Shown piece by piece: positions 15,865-24,977 of a stretch of 64,000 bases of DNA. The notes below the pieces were generated by a model. It made no database searches, was not told the DNA's origin, and saw nothing but the letters and a program-made list of their open reading frames with translations. The position numbers and the translations under genes are program-made. The stretch's first letter is position 1; each line of letters starts with the position of its first letter. Source of the stretch: Ilumatobacter coccineus YM16-304 (GTDB lineage Bacteria; Actinomycetota; Acidimicrobiia; Acidimicrobiales; Ilumatobacteraceae); assembly GCF_000348785.1 (NCBI RefSeq), contig NC_020520.1:2666001-2730000 (forward strand), in the 5' to 3' direction.

Positions 15865-17494
15865 CCAGTGAGGCGGCCCAGCGGTAGTCGGCTTTGCCGC
15901 TGGGGCTGCGGACGATCTCGTCGACTCGGACGATGGATTTGGGAAGCTTGTAGCGGGCGATGTGTTCGGCGGCTTCGGTGAGGAGGTCGTCGTCGGTGAC
16001 GTCGTGGCCGTCGCGGATGCGGACGACGGCGACGACTTCCTTGCCCCAGCGTTCGCTCGGTCGTCCGGCGACGATGCAGTCGTAGATCGCGGGGTGGGCT
16101 TTGACGGCGGCTTCGACTTCTTCGGCGAAGATCTTCTCGCCGCCGGAGTTGATGGTGACGGAGTCGCGGCCGTGGAGTTCGACGATGCCGGCGCCGGTTG
16201 CGCCGCCGGGGAGGAGGCGGGCGCGGTCGCCGGGTACGGCGTAGCGAACGCCGTCGACGACGGGGTAGGTGCGGGCGGTCTTGGCTTCGTCGCCGAGGTA
16301 GCCGAGCGCGAGGCGTCCGGTCTTGGCGAGCCAGCCGAGTCCGTCGTGGCCGGGTTCGAGGGTGGCGTCGAGGTCTTCGGAGAGGATGACGTTGCCGTCG
16401 GTCATCTCGAAGGTGCCGGTCGAGGCGCCGTCGGCGGTGGAGACGTGCGAGACCTGTCCGCCCGCTTCGGACGAGCCGAGGCCGTCGATCACCATGAGGT
16501 GCGGTACGTGCGTGATGAACTCGCGTTTGAGTGGCGCCGAGAGTGCCGCTCCGCCGGAGAGGATGATGGCGAGCGACGAGAGGTCGTAGGTGGTGCGGTC
16601 GAGTTCGTCGAGCAGTGGTCGGGCGAATGCGTCGCCGACGATGAGCAGGAACGAGAGTTTCTCGCGTTCGATCGTCGACCACACGTCGGCGGGGTCGAGG
16701 TGTTCGGGCACCGAGGGGACGTGGACGGTGCCGCCGCCGAGCCAGGTGCGAAAGGCAATCCAGTGACCGGCGCCGTGCATGAAGGGCGGCCCGATGAGCG
16801 CTTTGAGTCCGGTGTTGGCTTCGGCGAGGAACTCGTCGATCGTGGTGGCGGTGGGGGAGCCGCCGAAGCAGGCGCGCATTGCGTCGCCGTTGCGCCACAT
16901 GACGCCCTTGGGCATGCCGGTGGTCCCGCCGGTGTAGAGCATGTAGAGGTCGTCGGGGCTCCACTCGACGTCGGGTCGGTCGGCCGATGCTGCGGCGAGT
17001 GCGTCTTCGTACCAGACGGCGCCGGGCAGGAGGTCGTTGCCGCTGCTGTCGGCGACCTGGAGGATGACCTTCAGGTTCGGCAGGTCGGGAAGGACTTCGG
17101 CGAGCGTCGGTGCGAACGCCGAGTGCACGATGACGGCCGCGGCGTTCGAGTCGGTGAGCAGATACCGGAGTTCTTCGGCGACGTAGCGGTAGTTGACGTT
17201 GAGCGATGCGACGCGGGCCTTGACGGTGCCGAGCATCGCTTCGAGGTACTCGTTGCCGTTGTGGAGGTAGATCGCGAGATGGTCTTGTCCCGACACGTGG
17301 CCGGGCAGTTCGGATCGCTCGGTGTGGCAGCCGAGTCCTTCACCGAGGAGGTGGTTGGCCAAGCGCCGTGTCCGTTCGGTCACCTGTGCCCAGGTGAACC
17401 GCCGATCGCCGAACACCAGGCATTCCTGGTCTGGACGGGTGTCGGAGATCGCTTCGAGTACCTCGGCGAGGCCGAGTTCGGTCGTGTCGGTCAC
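15845..17494 (-). CDS. Acyl-CoA synthetase (FadD-like, AMP-dependent)
   Basis: A 549-residue adenylate-forming ligase that activates a carboxylic acid with CoA. The P-loop-like motif YTGGTTGMPKGVMWRNGD lies near 185-202, and TGRLALGYLGDEAKT, GRDSVTINSGGEKIF and the C-terminal lysine motif SPSGKADYRW are present. It lacks the long insert of very-long-chain enzymes. Start is a GTG, 14 bases after a MaoC-like gene, so the two form an operon for acyl-CoA metabolism; the substrate is unknown. The last residues, VAAPTS and the stop, come from an intergenic repeat. Confidence 0.9.
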   Translation of the reverse strand: MTDTTELGLAEVLEAISDTRPDQECLVFGDRRFTWAQVTERTRRLANHLLGEGLGCHTERSELPGHVSGQDHLAIYLHNGNEYLEAMLGTVKARVASLNVNYRYVAEELRYLLTDSNAAAVIVHSAFAPTLAEVLPDLPNLKVILQVADSSGNDLLPGAVWYEDALAAASADRPDVEWSPDDLYMLYTGGTTGMPKGVMWRNGDAMRACFGGSPTATTIDEFLAEANTGLKALIGPPFMHGAGHWIAFRTWLGGGTVHVPSVPEHLDPADVWSTIEREKLSFLLIVGDAFARPLLDELDRTTYDLSSLAIILSGGAALSAPLKREFITHVPHLMVIDGLGSSEAGGQVSHVSTADGASTGTFEMTDGNVILSEDLDATLEPGHDGLGWLAKTGRLALGYLGDEAKTARTYPVVDGVRYAVPGDRARLLPGGATGAGIVELHGRDSVTINSGGEKIFAEEVEAAVKAHPAIYDCIVAGRPSERWGKEVVAVVRIRDGHDVTDDDLLTEAAEHIARYKLPKSIVRVDEIVRSPSGKADYRWAASLVAAPTS

Positions 17495-17508
17495 GGCGCT
17501 TCAGCCGA

Positions 17509-17964
17509 TCACTCGTAGTAGCGGAAGATGACTTCGGCGACGCACGACGGCTTCGATGCGCCTTCGACCTCGAAAACGAACTCTTGCGTCACCTGTGCGC
17601 CACCGTCGATGTCGTCGACGGCTTTGAGGGTGACGCCGAGGCGCACGTTCGAGCCGACCGGGACGGGCGACGGGAAGCGGATCTTGCCGGCGCCGTAGTT
17701 GACACCCATGGCGATACCGGTGACCGCGAAGATCTGCGGCGAGAGCATCGGGCCGAGCGAGAGCGTGAGGTAGCCGTGGGCGATCGGGCCGCCGAACGGG
17801 CCGGACTTGGCTCGCTCGACGTCGACGTGGATCCACTGCTGGTCGCCGGTGGCGTCGGCGAACAGCTGCACCTGCTCCTGGGTGACGGTGGTGTAGGGCG
17901 AGTAGCCGAGGTGCTCTCCGACGAGCTCTTTGAGTCCGGCGATTCCTTCGATCATGCGTGTCAT
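17509..17964 (-). CDS. MaoC-like (R)-specific enoyl-CoA hydratase/dehydratase
   Basis: A 151-residue hot-dog fold protein. The hydratase signature FADATGDQQWIHVD (~35-48) contains the conserved catalytic Asp and His, followed by FGGPIAHGYLTLSL. Such proteins hydrate 2-enoyl-CoA to (R)-3-hydroxyacyl-CoA or act as related dehydratases. The start is placed at ATG 17964 because a TAGTCT -10 box ends seven bases before it; a longer frame begins at 17988. It leads an operon with the acyl-CoA synthetase. Confidence 0.9.
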   Translation of the reverse strand: MTRMIEGIAGLKELVGEHLGYSPYTTVTQEQVQLFADATGDQQWIHVDVERAKSGPFGGPIAHGYLTLSLGPMLSPQIFAVTGIAMGVNYGAGKIRFPSPVPVGSNVRLGVTLKAVDDIDGGAQVTQEFVFEVEGASKPSCVAEVIFRYYE

Positions 17965-17971
17965 GAGTTGG

Positions 17972-17977
17972 AGACTA
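17972..17977 (-). promoter_or_regulatory. -10 hexamer TAGTCT for the MaoC-acyl-CoA synthetase operon
   Basis: On the minus strand TAGTCT ends seven bases before the ATG at 17964, with no Shine-Dalgarno. It supports a leaderless transcript and fixes the start. Confidence 0.58.
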
Positions 17978-18090
17978 CAAAGCAGCACACTCGCGGAACC
18001 TCATCGACAGGCGAGGTGCAGACGGGCGACGAGCGTCGGGTGCGGCGGCACTTGCGCTGCTTTGCCGCCTTCAGTTGGCAGACTCTGAGG

Positions 18091-18951
18091 ATGACCGACG
18101 ACCACGATGACCACCGTTCCGGCTTCGTCACGTTCGTCGGGCGACCCAACGTGGGCAAGTCGTCGCTCGTCAACGCGATCTGCGGACAGAAGATCAGCAT
18201 CGTGAGCGACAAACCGCAGACCACGAGGCATCGCATCATGGGCGTGTTGAGCCGGCCGGGAAGTCAGCTGGTGTTCGTCGACACGCCGGGGCTCCACAAG
18301 GCGGTCACGGCGTTGGGTGAGCGGGTCAATGCGACGGCGCTGGGGAGCATGGACGACGTCGACGTGACCGCGCTCGTGCTCGACGCGACCAAGCCGTTCG
18401 GCAAGGGCGACCGCTGGGTCGCCGGTCAGCTCGACATGGCCGAGTCGATCGTGGTCGTCAACAAGATCGACGCGGCGTCGCCCGAACAGGTGCTCAAGAT
18501 GCTCACGGCGGCGTCGGAGCTGGGAGCGCGCGAGTACTTCCCGGTGTCGGCGAAGACCGGTGATGGCGTCGGCAAGTTGGTCGAGTACCTGTCGGAAGGT
18601 CTTCCCGTCGGCCCGAAGTACTTCCCCGACGACGAGGTGAGCGACCTTCCCGAAGAACGCTGGGTTGCCGAACTCGTCCGCGAACAGTTGCTCGCCGTGA
18701 CTCGTGACGAGCTGCCCTATTCGATCGCCACGCAGGTCGTCGAGTGGGAGTGGCCGCGCATCCGGGTCGACATCATCGTCGAGCGTGACAGCCAGAAGGG
18801 CATGGTCATCGGCAAGGGTGGGTCGGTGCTCAAGCAGGTGGGCGAGCGTGCCCGCCGCCAGATGCCCGAGGGCGTCTACCTCGAGCTGCGTGTGAAGGTC
18901 GACAAGGACTGGCAGCGCAAGCCCGAGCGCGTCGAGCGCCTCGGTTACTGA
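18091..18951 (+). CDS. era: GTPase Era
   Basis: A 286-residue GTPase that binds the 3' end of 16S rRNA and helps assemble the 30S subunit. The G motifs are GRPNVGKSS (G1, ~15-23), DTPGLH (G3), NKID (G4) and SAKTGDG (G5). The C-terminal KH domain carries VIGKGGSVLKQVGERAR. The start is the ATG after CAGACTCTGAGG; CAGACT ends six bases upstream and could serve as a weak -10 for a leaderless message. Its stop is one base from the convergent lipoprotein gene, leaving no room for a separate terminator. Confidence 0.97.
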   Translation: MTDDHDDHRSGFVTFVGRPNVGKSSLVNAICGQKISIVSDKPQTTRHRIMGVLSRPGSQLVFVDTPGLHKAVTALGERVNATALGSMDDVDVTALVLDATKPFGKGDRWVAGQLDMAESIVVVNKIDAASPEQVLKMLTAASELGAREYFPVSAKTGDGVGKLVEYLSEGLPVGPKYFPDDEVSDLPEERWVAELVREQLLAVTRDELPYSIATQVVEWEWPRIRVDIIVERDSQKGMVIGKGGSVLKQVGERARRQMPEGVYLELRVKVDKDWQRKPERVERLGY

Positions 18952-18952
18952 C

Positions 18953-19771
18953 TCAACCCGGCGCGGTCGTCGGCGCCACGGTCGACTCGGTCGGCACCGT
19001 GGTCGGCGCATCGAGCTCGTCGGCTGCCACGTCGTCGTCGATCGGCGGCTCGCCCTCCGCGTCACCCTCCGCCCCGCCCTCGGGAACGGTCGTGGTCGGG
19101 GGAACGGTCGTGGTGACGGTCGGGGTGACGACGGCGTTCACGATGAGCTGGGCGTAGTTGTCGAACGTGAGGGTGCGGCGGAAGAAGTTGTTGGGGATCG
19201 GCACGTTCTCGGGCGCCCCGTCGATGGTGAACGTGACGATGCCGATACGCGGCGCGCTTTCGGTGAGAGTGAGCACGATCTGTGCGAAGAGCGCGAGCTG
19301 GTCGGAGCGCAGGACGCGCCGGAACACCGTGCTGTCGAGGTCGACCGTGGCGGTACCCGCGGTCACGTCGATCGATCGGACGAGGTCGTCGGGCACGACG
19401 GTTTCGAGCCCGGGGTTCGTCTCGGGGTCGGGTCCGGCGGTGAGCAGTTCGATGAGTTGGAACGGCACGAACCCGGTCTCGATCGACCGGCGGGTCGGGA
19501 TGAGTTCGTCGCGAGCGAGAAAGTAGAGCCTGACCGGTTCGGTCTCGGGTTCGGGCAGCGGGTCGACGGCGGTGGTCGTGGTCTCGGGTGGCTCGACGGG
19601 CACCGTGGTGGTCGTGGTGGTGGTCGTGGTCGACGGCGATGCCAGGTTGAGCGGGACGTCGGCGTCGGCGATCTGCTCGAACGTGTCGGGGCCCTCGGGC
19701 ACACCGCATGCCGCCGCGAACGTCGCGGCGACGACGAGTGCGGTCGCGAGCTTGCGTGTACGGAGAGTCAT
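18953..19771 (-). CDS. GerMN-domain lipoprotein (LpqB-like)
   Basis: A 272-residue secreted lipoprotein: basic start, hydrophobic stretch, and Cys22 after FAAA as the lipid anchor. A run of Thr and a Pro/Thr linker follow (~47-70). A GerMN domain (~75-195) has RLYFLARDELIP, LLTAGPDPETNPGLETVVPD and QIVLTLTESAPRIG. A Thr/Pro/acidic tail closes it. LpqB of mycobacteria pairs a GerMN domain with the MtrB kinase, and here the gene overlaps the upstream kinase by ATGA. It lacks the beta-propeller part of LpqB. It probably modulates the kinase from outside the membrane. Confidence 0.85.
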   Translation of the reverse strand: MTLRTRKLATALVVAATFAAACGVPEGPDTFEQIADADVPLNLASPSTTTTTTTTTVPVEPPETTTTAVDPLPEPETEPVRLYFLARDELIPTRRSIETGFVPFQLIELLTAGPDPETNPGLETVVPDDLVRSIDVTAGTATVDLDSTVFRRVLRSDQLALFAQIVLTLTESAPRIGIVTFTIDGAPENVPIPNNFFRRTLTFDNYAQLIVNAVVTPTVTTTVPPTTTVPEGGAEGDAEGEPPIDDDVAADELDAPTTVPTESTVAPTTAPG

Positions 19772-21165
19772 CGGGCGTCCTGTCTGACGGGGAGTTCGAC
19801 CACGAAGCGGGCGCCACCTTCCGCTCGATCCTCGACCCACGCATCCCCGCCCAGGGCGTTCGTGTGTTCGACGACGAGGGCGAGGCCGAGCCCGGTGCCG
19901 ATCCGGTGGCGTGCGGCGCTGCCGCGAGCGAAGCGTTCGAAGATGCGGTCGCGTTCGCTGCGGGCGACGCCCGGCCCGGCGTCTTCGACGGCGATGCGCA
20001 GGAGCCCGCTGCGCGGCTGGCCGAGTTCGATCAGCGTCGCGCCGCCGCCGTGGTTCTGAGCATTGTCGATGAGGTTGCCGACGATTCGTTCGAAACGGAC
20101 CTTGTCGACGTCGATCTCGCGAGGGGTGTCGGGCGCCATCGAGATCGGCACGTCGCTCGCTCCGAACCGGGCGGCGACCCGCCGGGTCAGATCCGACACG
20201 TCGAGCGTCTCGACGTTGAGGTCGGTGGCGCCGGCATCGATGCGTGAGAGTTCGAGCAGGTCGATCACCATGCTGTCGAACCGGCGCACCTGGCTGACGA
20301 CGATGTCGAGCGCCTGCTGCGTGCGTTCGGGGATGTCATCGCGTTTGGCGTCGAGCACTTCGACCGCCGCGGTGAGGGCGGTGATGGGCGAGCGCAACTC
20401 GTGACTGACGTCGGAGGCGAATCGGGCCTCGCGTTCGATCCTGGCCTGCACGGCGTCGGCCATCCCGTTGAACGAGCCGGCGAGGCGGTCGAGATCGGGG
20501 TCGGACTCGCTGTCGAGACGCGTGTCGAGACCACCCTCGGCGATTTCCTCGGCGGCGTCGGCGACCCGCGAGAGCGGACGGAGCAGACGGCGCGAGGTGG
20601 AGAAGCCGAACAGTGTTGCGAGGACGAGCGTGCCGATGCCTCCGAGGCCGAGTGCGGTGATCAGCGCGGTGAGGGTGGTGTCGGTGGTCTCGGCGGGGAA
20701 CGCTTCGAAGTAGCCGACGTCGTGGCGGTTGATGTGGACGCCGACGGTGACGTACGGCTTGCCGTCGATGTCGGCGAACTGGAGCCCGGAGCCTCCTGCC
20801 TGCACGTGCTCGACCAGTTGGGTGGGGAAGGCATCGAGGCTCACGTCGATGTCGACGTCGGAGTCGGTGCGTGTCTCGATGGCGTCGATGCCCGACGAGG
20901 TGAGGACCGCGAACCCGTCGGGTTCGGTCGTGAGGTCGTCGCGGAAGAAGATCCCGATCTGTTCGGTGTCGACGTCGAGGATCTCGGCGGCGGCGGCCGC
21001 GTTCTCGAAGGCCTGGGTGCGGGCGGAGTCCTGGCGCTCGTCGAGGAGGTTGCTGCGCGCGAACCCGTAGGTGACGCCGATGAGCAGGGTGCCGGCGAAC
21101 AGCGCGATCAGTGCGAAGAACAGCGTGACGCGAGTTCGGAGTCGGAGTGAACGTTCGCGGGCCAC
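19768..21165 (-). CDS. Membrane sensor histidine kinase (MtrB-like)
   Basis: A 465-residue kinase: membrane helix at ~13-34, an extracytoplasmic sensor domain of about 130 residues, a second helix at ~168-190, then HAMP (~190-243). The phospho-acceptor is His255 in ASDVSHELRSPITAL, followed by the N box GNLIDNAQNHGGG, G1 VEDAGPGV, F box and GTGLGLALV. The start is a GTG at 21165 with AACACT ending seven bases upstream; a longer frame to 21417 has no support. It is coupled to a GerMN lipoprotein and divergent from a response regulator, its likely partner. Confidence 0.92.
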   Translation of the reverse strand: MARERSLRLRTRVTLFFALIALFAGTLLIGVTYGFARSNLLDERQDSARTQAFENAAAAAEILDVDTEQIGIFFRDDLTTEPDGFAVLTSSGIDAIETRTDSDVDIDVSLDAFPTQLVEHVQAGGSGLQFADIDGKPYVTVGVHINRHDVGYFEAFPAETTDTTLTALITALGLGGIGTLVLATLFGFSTSRRLLRPLSRVADAAEEIAEGGLDTRLDSESDPDLDRLAGSFNGMADAVQARIEREARFASDVSHELRSPITALTAAVEVLDAKRDDIPERTQQALDIVVSQVRRFDSMVIDLLELSRIDAGATDLNVETLDVSDLTRRVAARFGASDVPISMAPDTPREIDVDKVRFERIVGNLIDNAQNHGGGATLIELGQPRSGLLRIAVEDAGPGVARSERDRIFERFARGSAARHRIGTGLGLALVVEHTNALGGDAWVEDRAEGGARFVVELPVRQDAR

Positions 21166-21223
21166 GGGAGACAGTGTTGCAGGGGAGTGGCTCGACGGCG
21201 TGTCGCCGGTGCCGGGGTTTCTC

Positions 21224-21270
21224 GCTGCCGGTGAGGCACCAGGGGGAGGGAGGTACCTCACCGGGGCAGC
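21224..21270. promoter_or_regulatory. Inverted repeat upstream of the two-component genes
   Basis: GCTGCCGGTGAGG (21224-21236) pairs with CCTCACCGG(GG)CAGC (21256-21270) with a two-base bulge; the loop is 19 bases and purine-rich. It could be an operator, or a stem in a longer kinase or regulator leader. Confidence 0.45.
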
Positions 21271-21487
21271 GTGAACATCACCAATACTGCGACTGGTCTG
21301 TGACAGTGCAACCGCAGCCGTGTGCGATTTCTGTAACAAACCGATCATCGTGTGTGAAAGCGCGGCCCACCTGCATCGACGCGTCGTCGTCCACAGGGCA
21401 CTCGACGACCGCCGCACACGAGATGTGACGAAGCTTCGATGGGGAGTCGAGAGTTCGCCGTCACTCGTCGGATCGTGACGCAGTGGC

Positions 21488-21493
21488 TACGGT
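21488..21493 (+). promoter_or_regulatory. -10 hexamer TACGGT for the response regulator
   Basis: TACGGT ends six bases before the ATG at 21500. No Shine-Dalgarno is present, so a leaderless message is likely. Confidence 0.58.
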
Positions 21494-21499
21494 GAGCGC

Positions 21500-22183
21500 A
21501 TGGAGTCGCTGCTGTTCATCGAAGACGACGACGGCATCCGTCTGGCACTGTCGCTGGCACTCGAGGACGAGGGCTACTCGGTTCGCGAGGCCGCCAACGG
21601 CACCGACGGCCTCGCCGCATTCGACCAGGGGGGTATCGACCTGGTGTTGCTCGACCTGCGGCTGCCCGACATGTCGGGTTTCGAGGTGTGTCGGGCGCTG
21701 CGCTCGAAGAGCATCGTGCCGATCATCATCATCACCGCGCAGACCGACACCGTCGACATGGTCGCCGGGCTCGAGGCAGGGGCCGACGACTACGTCACCA
21801 AGCCGGTGGTGCCCAAAGAGTTGGCCGCACGAATCCGCTCGTTGCTGCGACGCGTGCATCTCCACGATTCGTCGCCGACGGCACAGGCCTCGATGTTCGG
21901 CGACGTCGAACTACGTCGTCAACAAGGCATCGTCCTCAAGGCGGGCAACGAGATCAACCTCACCAAGACCGAGTTCCGCCTGCTGTGCGAGTTCGCCGAT
22001 CATGCCGGCGCCGTGCTGTCGCGCGATCAGCTCCTCGAACGCGTCTGGGGGTACGAGTACCTGGGCGACTCGCGCCTGGTCGACGCTCACGTGCGTCGGC
22101 TGCGTATGAAGATCGAAGACCACCCCGACGATCCGCAGCTGATCGTCACCGTGCGCGGGGTCGGCTACCGCCTGATCGCCTGA
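21500..22183 (+). CDS. OmpR-family response regulator (MtrA-like)
   Basis: A 227-residue DNA-binding regulator. The receiver domain (1-~118) has the acidic pocket EDD at 8-10, phosphorylation site Asp52 in LLDLRLPD, Thr in IITAQ and Lys in VTKPV. The C-terminal winged helix (~130-226) ends with DAHVRRLRMKIE and TVRGVGYRL, typical of OmpR/PhoB. It is divergent from a histidine kinase whose lipoprotein companion resembles LpqB, so an MtrAB-type cell-envelope system is suspected. In MtrAB the genes are in one operon, and the split here is unusual. Confidence 0.94.
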   Translation: MESLLFIEDDDGIRLALSLALEDEGYSVREAANGTDGLAAFDQGGIDLVLLDLRLPDMSGFEVCRALRSKSIVPIIIITAQTDTVDMVAGLEAGADDYVTKPVVPKELAARIRSLLRRVHLHDSSPTAQASMFGDVELRRQQGIVLKAGNEINLTKTEFRLLCEFADHAGAVLSRDQLLERVWGYEYLGDSRLVDAHVRRLRMKIEDHPDDPQLIVTVRGVGYRLIA

Positions 22184-22188
22184 TCGCA

Positions 22189-22225
22189 CCGGCCCCTGAT
22201 CGCGCCCGCGGACGTCGAGGGCCGG
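22189..22225. terminator. Weak hairpin between response regulator and acyl-CoA synthetase
   Basis: CCGGCCC (22189-22195) can pair with GGGCCGG (22219-22225) across a 23-base loop, in the 51-base gap between two converging genes. No T-run follows. It is the only terminator candidate there. Confidence 0.3.
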
Positions 22226-22234
22226 CGCGGCCGA

Positions 22235-24064
22235 TCAGCGGACGTAGAGCGCTTCGATCTCGTCGGCGAACGTGGCCAGGATGCCACGACGCTTGAGCTT
22301 GGAGGTCGGCGTGAGCAGCTCGGAGTCGGGCAGCCATTCCTCGCCGAGCACCTTGACCTTCTTCACCGATTCGGCGTTGTTGAAGTCGGCCATCGCGTCG
22401 GCGAGTCCGGCCTCGATCTCGGCGATCACGTCGGGATTCTTGGCCATCTCGGTCATCGTCGCGGCGTCGCCCGTGAGACCGTGCTCGGCGGCCCACGCAG
22501 CCGACGCGTCGGGATCGAGAACGACGAGTGCGGCGACGAACGGCTTCTGCTCGCCGACGGCGCACGCCTGGCCGATCAACGGGATCATCTTGAGCGCCGC
22601 TTCGAGGTTGGCCGGGCTGATGTTCTTGCCGCCGGCGGTGATGATGAGCTCCTTCTTGCGGTCGACGATCTTGAGGTAGCCCTCGTCGTCGAGCACGCCG
22701 ATGTCGCCGGTGTGGAGCCATCCGTCTTCGTCGATGGTCTCGGCCGTCTTGTCGGGAAGCCCGAGGTATCCCTCGAAGATGTTGCCGCCGCGTGCGAGCA
22801 CTTCGCCGTCGTCGGCGATCGTGATCTCGACACCGGTCGCGGCTTGCCCGACGAAGCCCGGCTTGGCCGCCGACGACCACGACAGCACGGCGACCGTCTC
22901 GCTCATGCCGTAGCCCTCGCTGAGCGGCACGCCGATCGTGCGGAACCAGTCGAGGATCTCGGCCGGGATCGGTGCGGCACCCGAGATGCCGATCTCGACG
23001 CGGTCGAGACCGATCAGTTCGCGCACGGGCTTGAAACCGACCCCGTCGAGGAAGTTCCACGTCGCGATCTCTTCGTCGGTCGCTTCGCCACGGGTCATCT
23101 TCGCCATGATCGGCGACCCGGCCGCGACCGCTTCGTTGAACTGGCGTTCCTTGTCCGGATCGGCCGAGAGCGCCGCGTTGACGCCGGCGTACAGCTTCTC
23201 CCACACACGAGGCACGCCGATGAACAGGCTCGGGCGACTCTCGCGCAGCATCGCCGGCATCTGGCTCGTCTCGGGGCAGCAGTAGACCTTCGTCCCGAAG
23301 TCGAGCATGTAGTAGTGGCCGAGCAACCGTTCCATGACGTGGGCCATCGGCAGGTACGACAGGTGGCTCTTGCCGGCGAAGTCGTCGATGTCGGTCTGAT
23401 CGCGCATCGACTGGCCGACCGATTCGAGCGTCCAGACCACGTTGCTGTGACTGAGCATGACGCCCTTCGGCGGACCGGTGGTGCCGGAGGTGTAGATGAT
23501 CGTGGCGAGATCGCTCAGGGTCGCCGTCTCGGCCTCGGCGGCGAGGTCGGCGGGTTCGAAGGCGACCATGTCGCTGTAGCGAACGATGTCGTCGCCGGTC
23601 TCGTCGTTGGTCTCGATGAGCGCGATGTGCTGAATGGTCGGGATCTTGTCGCGCACCGATTCGAATCGCTCGAGGAAACCCGAGTCCTCGAGGATGGCGA
23701 CGCTGGCGCCGCTGTCGTTGACGAGGTACTGGATCTGGTCGGGTGCCGACGAGTTGTAGATGGAGACCGGCGTGGCGCCGCAGAACAGCACGGCGAGGTC
23801 GAGCGCATGGAACTCCTGTCGGTTGCGCATCATCATCACGACCTTGTCGCCGGGCGACACGCCGAGATCCTTGAGCGCAGCGACGAGGCGGGCGGTGTGA
23901 TCGGCCACCTGGCTGAGCGTGAGCGATTCCCATCCGCCGTCGGCGGTCTGCCAGTTCAAGACCTCGATGTCACCGTTGCGTTCGAGGTTCGCCAGAAACC
24001 GTTTCGGGATGTTCTGGCCGACGATGCGGGCGTGGAGTTCTTCGCTGGTGACAGTGCTGGGCAT
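22235..24064 (-). CDS. Long-chain acyl-CoA synthetase
   Basis: A 609-residue AMP-dependent synthetase of the long-chain (FadD15/LACS) type. The AMP loop is IIYTSGTTGPPKGVMLSH, the family-specific motif EGYGMSETVAVLSW follows, then GWLHTGDIGVLDDEGYL and the hinge DRKKELIITAGGKNISP. The C-terminal lysine region TPTSKLKRR is present. It activates fatty acids to acyl-CoA for oxidation or lipid synthesis. The start is the ATG after GAGACTGAAGGC. It is followed, 76 bases upstream on the same strand, by a crotonase-family gene, consistent with fatty-acid metabolism. Confidence 0.93.
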   Translation of the reverse strand: MPSTVTSEELHARIVGQNIPKRFLANLERNGDIEVLNWQTADGGWESLTLSQVADHTARLVAALKDLGVSPGDKVVMMMRNRQEFHALDLAVLFCGATPVSIYNSSAPDQIQYLVNDSGASVAILEDSGFLERFESVRDKIPTIQHIALIETNDETGDDIVRYSDMVAFEPADLAAEAETATLSDLATIIYTSGTTGPPKGVMLSHSNVVWTLESVGQSMRDQTDIDDFAGKSHLSYLPMAHVMERLLGHYYMLDFGTKVYCCPETSQMPAMLRESRPSLFIGVPRVWEKLYAGVNAALSADPDKERQFNEAVAAGSPIMAKMTRGEATDEEIATWNFLDGVGFKPVRELIGLDRVEIGISGAAPIPAEILDWFRTIGVPLSEGYGMSETVAVLSWSSAAKPGFVGQAATGVEITIADDGEVLARGGNIFEGYLGLPDKTAETIDEDGWLHTGDIGVLDDEGYLKIVDRKKELIITAGGKNISPANLEAALKMIPLIGQACAVGEQKPFVAALVVLDPDASAAWAAEHGLTGDAATMTEMAKNPDVIAEIEAGLADAMADFNNAESVKKVKVLGEEWLPDSELLTPTSKLKRRGILATFADEIEALYVR

Positions 24065-24140
24065 GCCTTCAGTCTCGCAGGGAATCCACGATCATGGAAA
24101 CGGAGCCGACGACGATGCCGCGACGAAGTGGCCGCGCCGA

Positions 24141-24914
24141 TCAGTCGGCGTTCGACCAGTCGGGTGTCCGCTTCTCGCGGAACGCGGCCATGCCTGCTGC
24201 CGCATCGGGCCCCTCGAAGAGTTCGGTCGAGAGTGCTTCCATCTCGGCGAACGCGACCGATCGTTCGAGGGTGGGAACGTGGCGCAGCAGTCGCTTGGTC
24301 TCGCGAACGGCGCGCGGTGCACCGGCGCGGACTCCGTCACACAACGCGGCAACGGTCGCAGCCACGTCGTCGGTGACGTGGGTGACGAGTCCGATCGATC
24401 GTGCTTCTGCAGCGTCGAACGGCTCACCGGTGAGCATCGCGGCGGCGATCTTCCCGGCCGGTACTCGTCGCAGGATCGGCACCGAGATGATCGCCGGGGC
24501 CACACCGATACGCACTTCGGTGAGCGCGAACGTGGTGGCGGCGTCGACGACGACGAGGTCGCAGGCAGCCATCAGTCCGATACCGCCGGCGCGGACCGCG
24601 CCGTCGACCGCAGCGATCGTGGGTCGTTCGGTGTCCATGAGCCGTTCCAGCGCACGCACCATCGGGTTGGAATCGATGCCGGCGCCGCCCGCCGGCGCCG
24701 AGTCGCCCGCTCGTTCCTTGAGGTCGGCCCCGGCGCAGAAGGCCGGCCCCTCGTGACGCAGGACGATGGCGCGGGCGTTGGCCGCCTCTGCGTCGTCGAG
24801 ACACTCGTGCAGTTCGGCGAGCAACTGCTTCGAGAGCGCATTGCGATTGTGCTGCGAGTCGAGGGTGATCGAGGCGATGCCTTCGGTCAGTTCGATGGTG
24901 ACGACGCGGTCCAT
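24141..24914 (-). CDS. Crotonase-family protein (enoyl-CoA hydratase/isomerase)
   Basis: A 257-residue crotonase fold protein. The oxyanion-hole motifs are AFCAGADLKER and DGAVRAGGIGLMAACD. The first catalytic glutamate is present in LTEVRIGVAP, but the position of the second one, seen as MEMVLTG in rat crotonase, reads AAAMLTG here, so simple hydratase activity is doubtful; lyase or isomerase members of the family also lack it. The start ATG at 24914 is supported by a TACTGT box eight bases upstream. A longer frame across the fba promoter is not real. Confidence 0.88.
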   Translation of the reverse strand: MDRVVTIELTEGIASITLDSQHNRNALSKQLLAELHECLDDAEAANARAIVLRHEGPAFCAGADLKERAGDSAPAGGAGIDSNPMVRALERLMDTERPTIAAVDGAVRAGGIGLMAACDLVVVDAATTFALTEVRIGVAPAIISVPILRRVPAGKIAAAMLTGEPFDAAEARSIGLVTHVTDDVAATVAALCDGVRAGAPRAVRETKRLLRHVPTLERSVAFAEMEALSTELFEGPDAAAGMAAFREKRTPDWSNAD

Positions 24915-24977
24915 GGCGGTCGACAGTATCGAGCGGCGAGCCCGAGCCGGAGACGCGGCGAGCGCCGAACCGAGCGC

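Larger units (their letters stand above)
21166..21499. promoter_or_regulatory. Divergent regulatory region between kinase and response regulator
   Basis: This 334-base gap contains start-proximal -10 candidates for both genes (AACACT at 21173-21178 on the minus strand, TACGGT at 21488-21493 on the plus strand). A hairpin lies at 21224-21270. Between 21298 and 21360 there are three loosely related words, CTGTGACAG, CTGTAACAA and TGTGTGAAAG, that could be binding sites for the regulator. I see no gene here. Confidence 0.55.
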
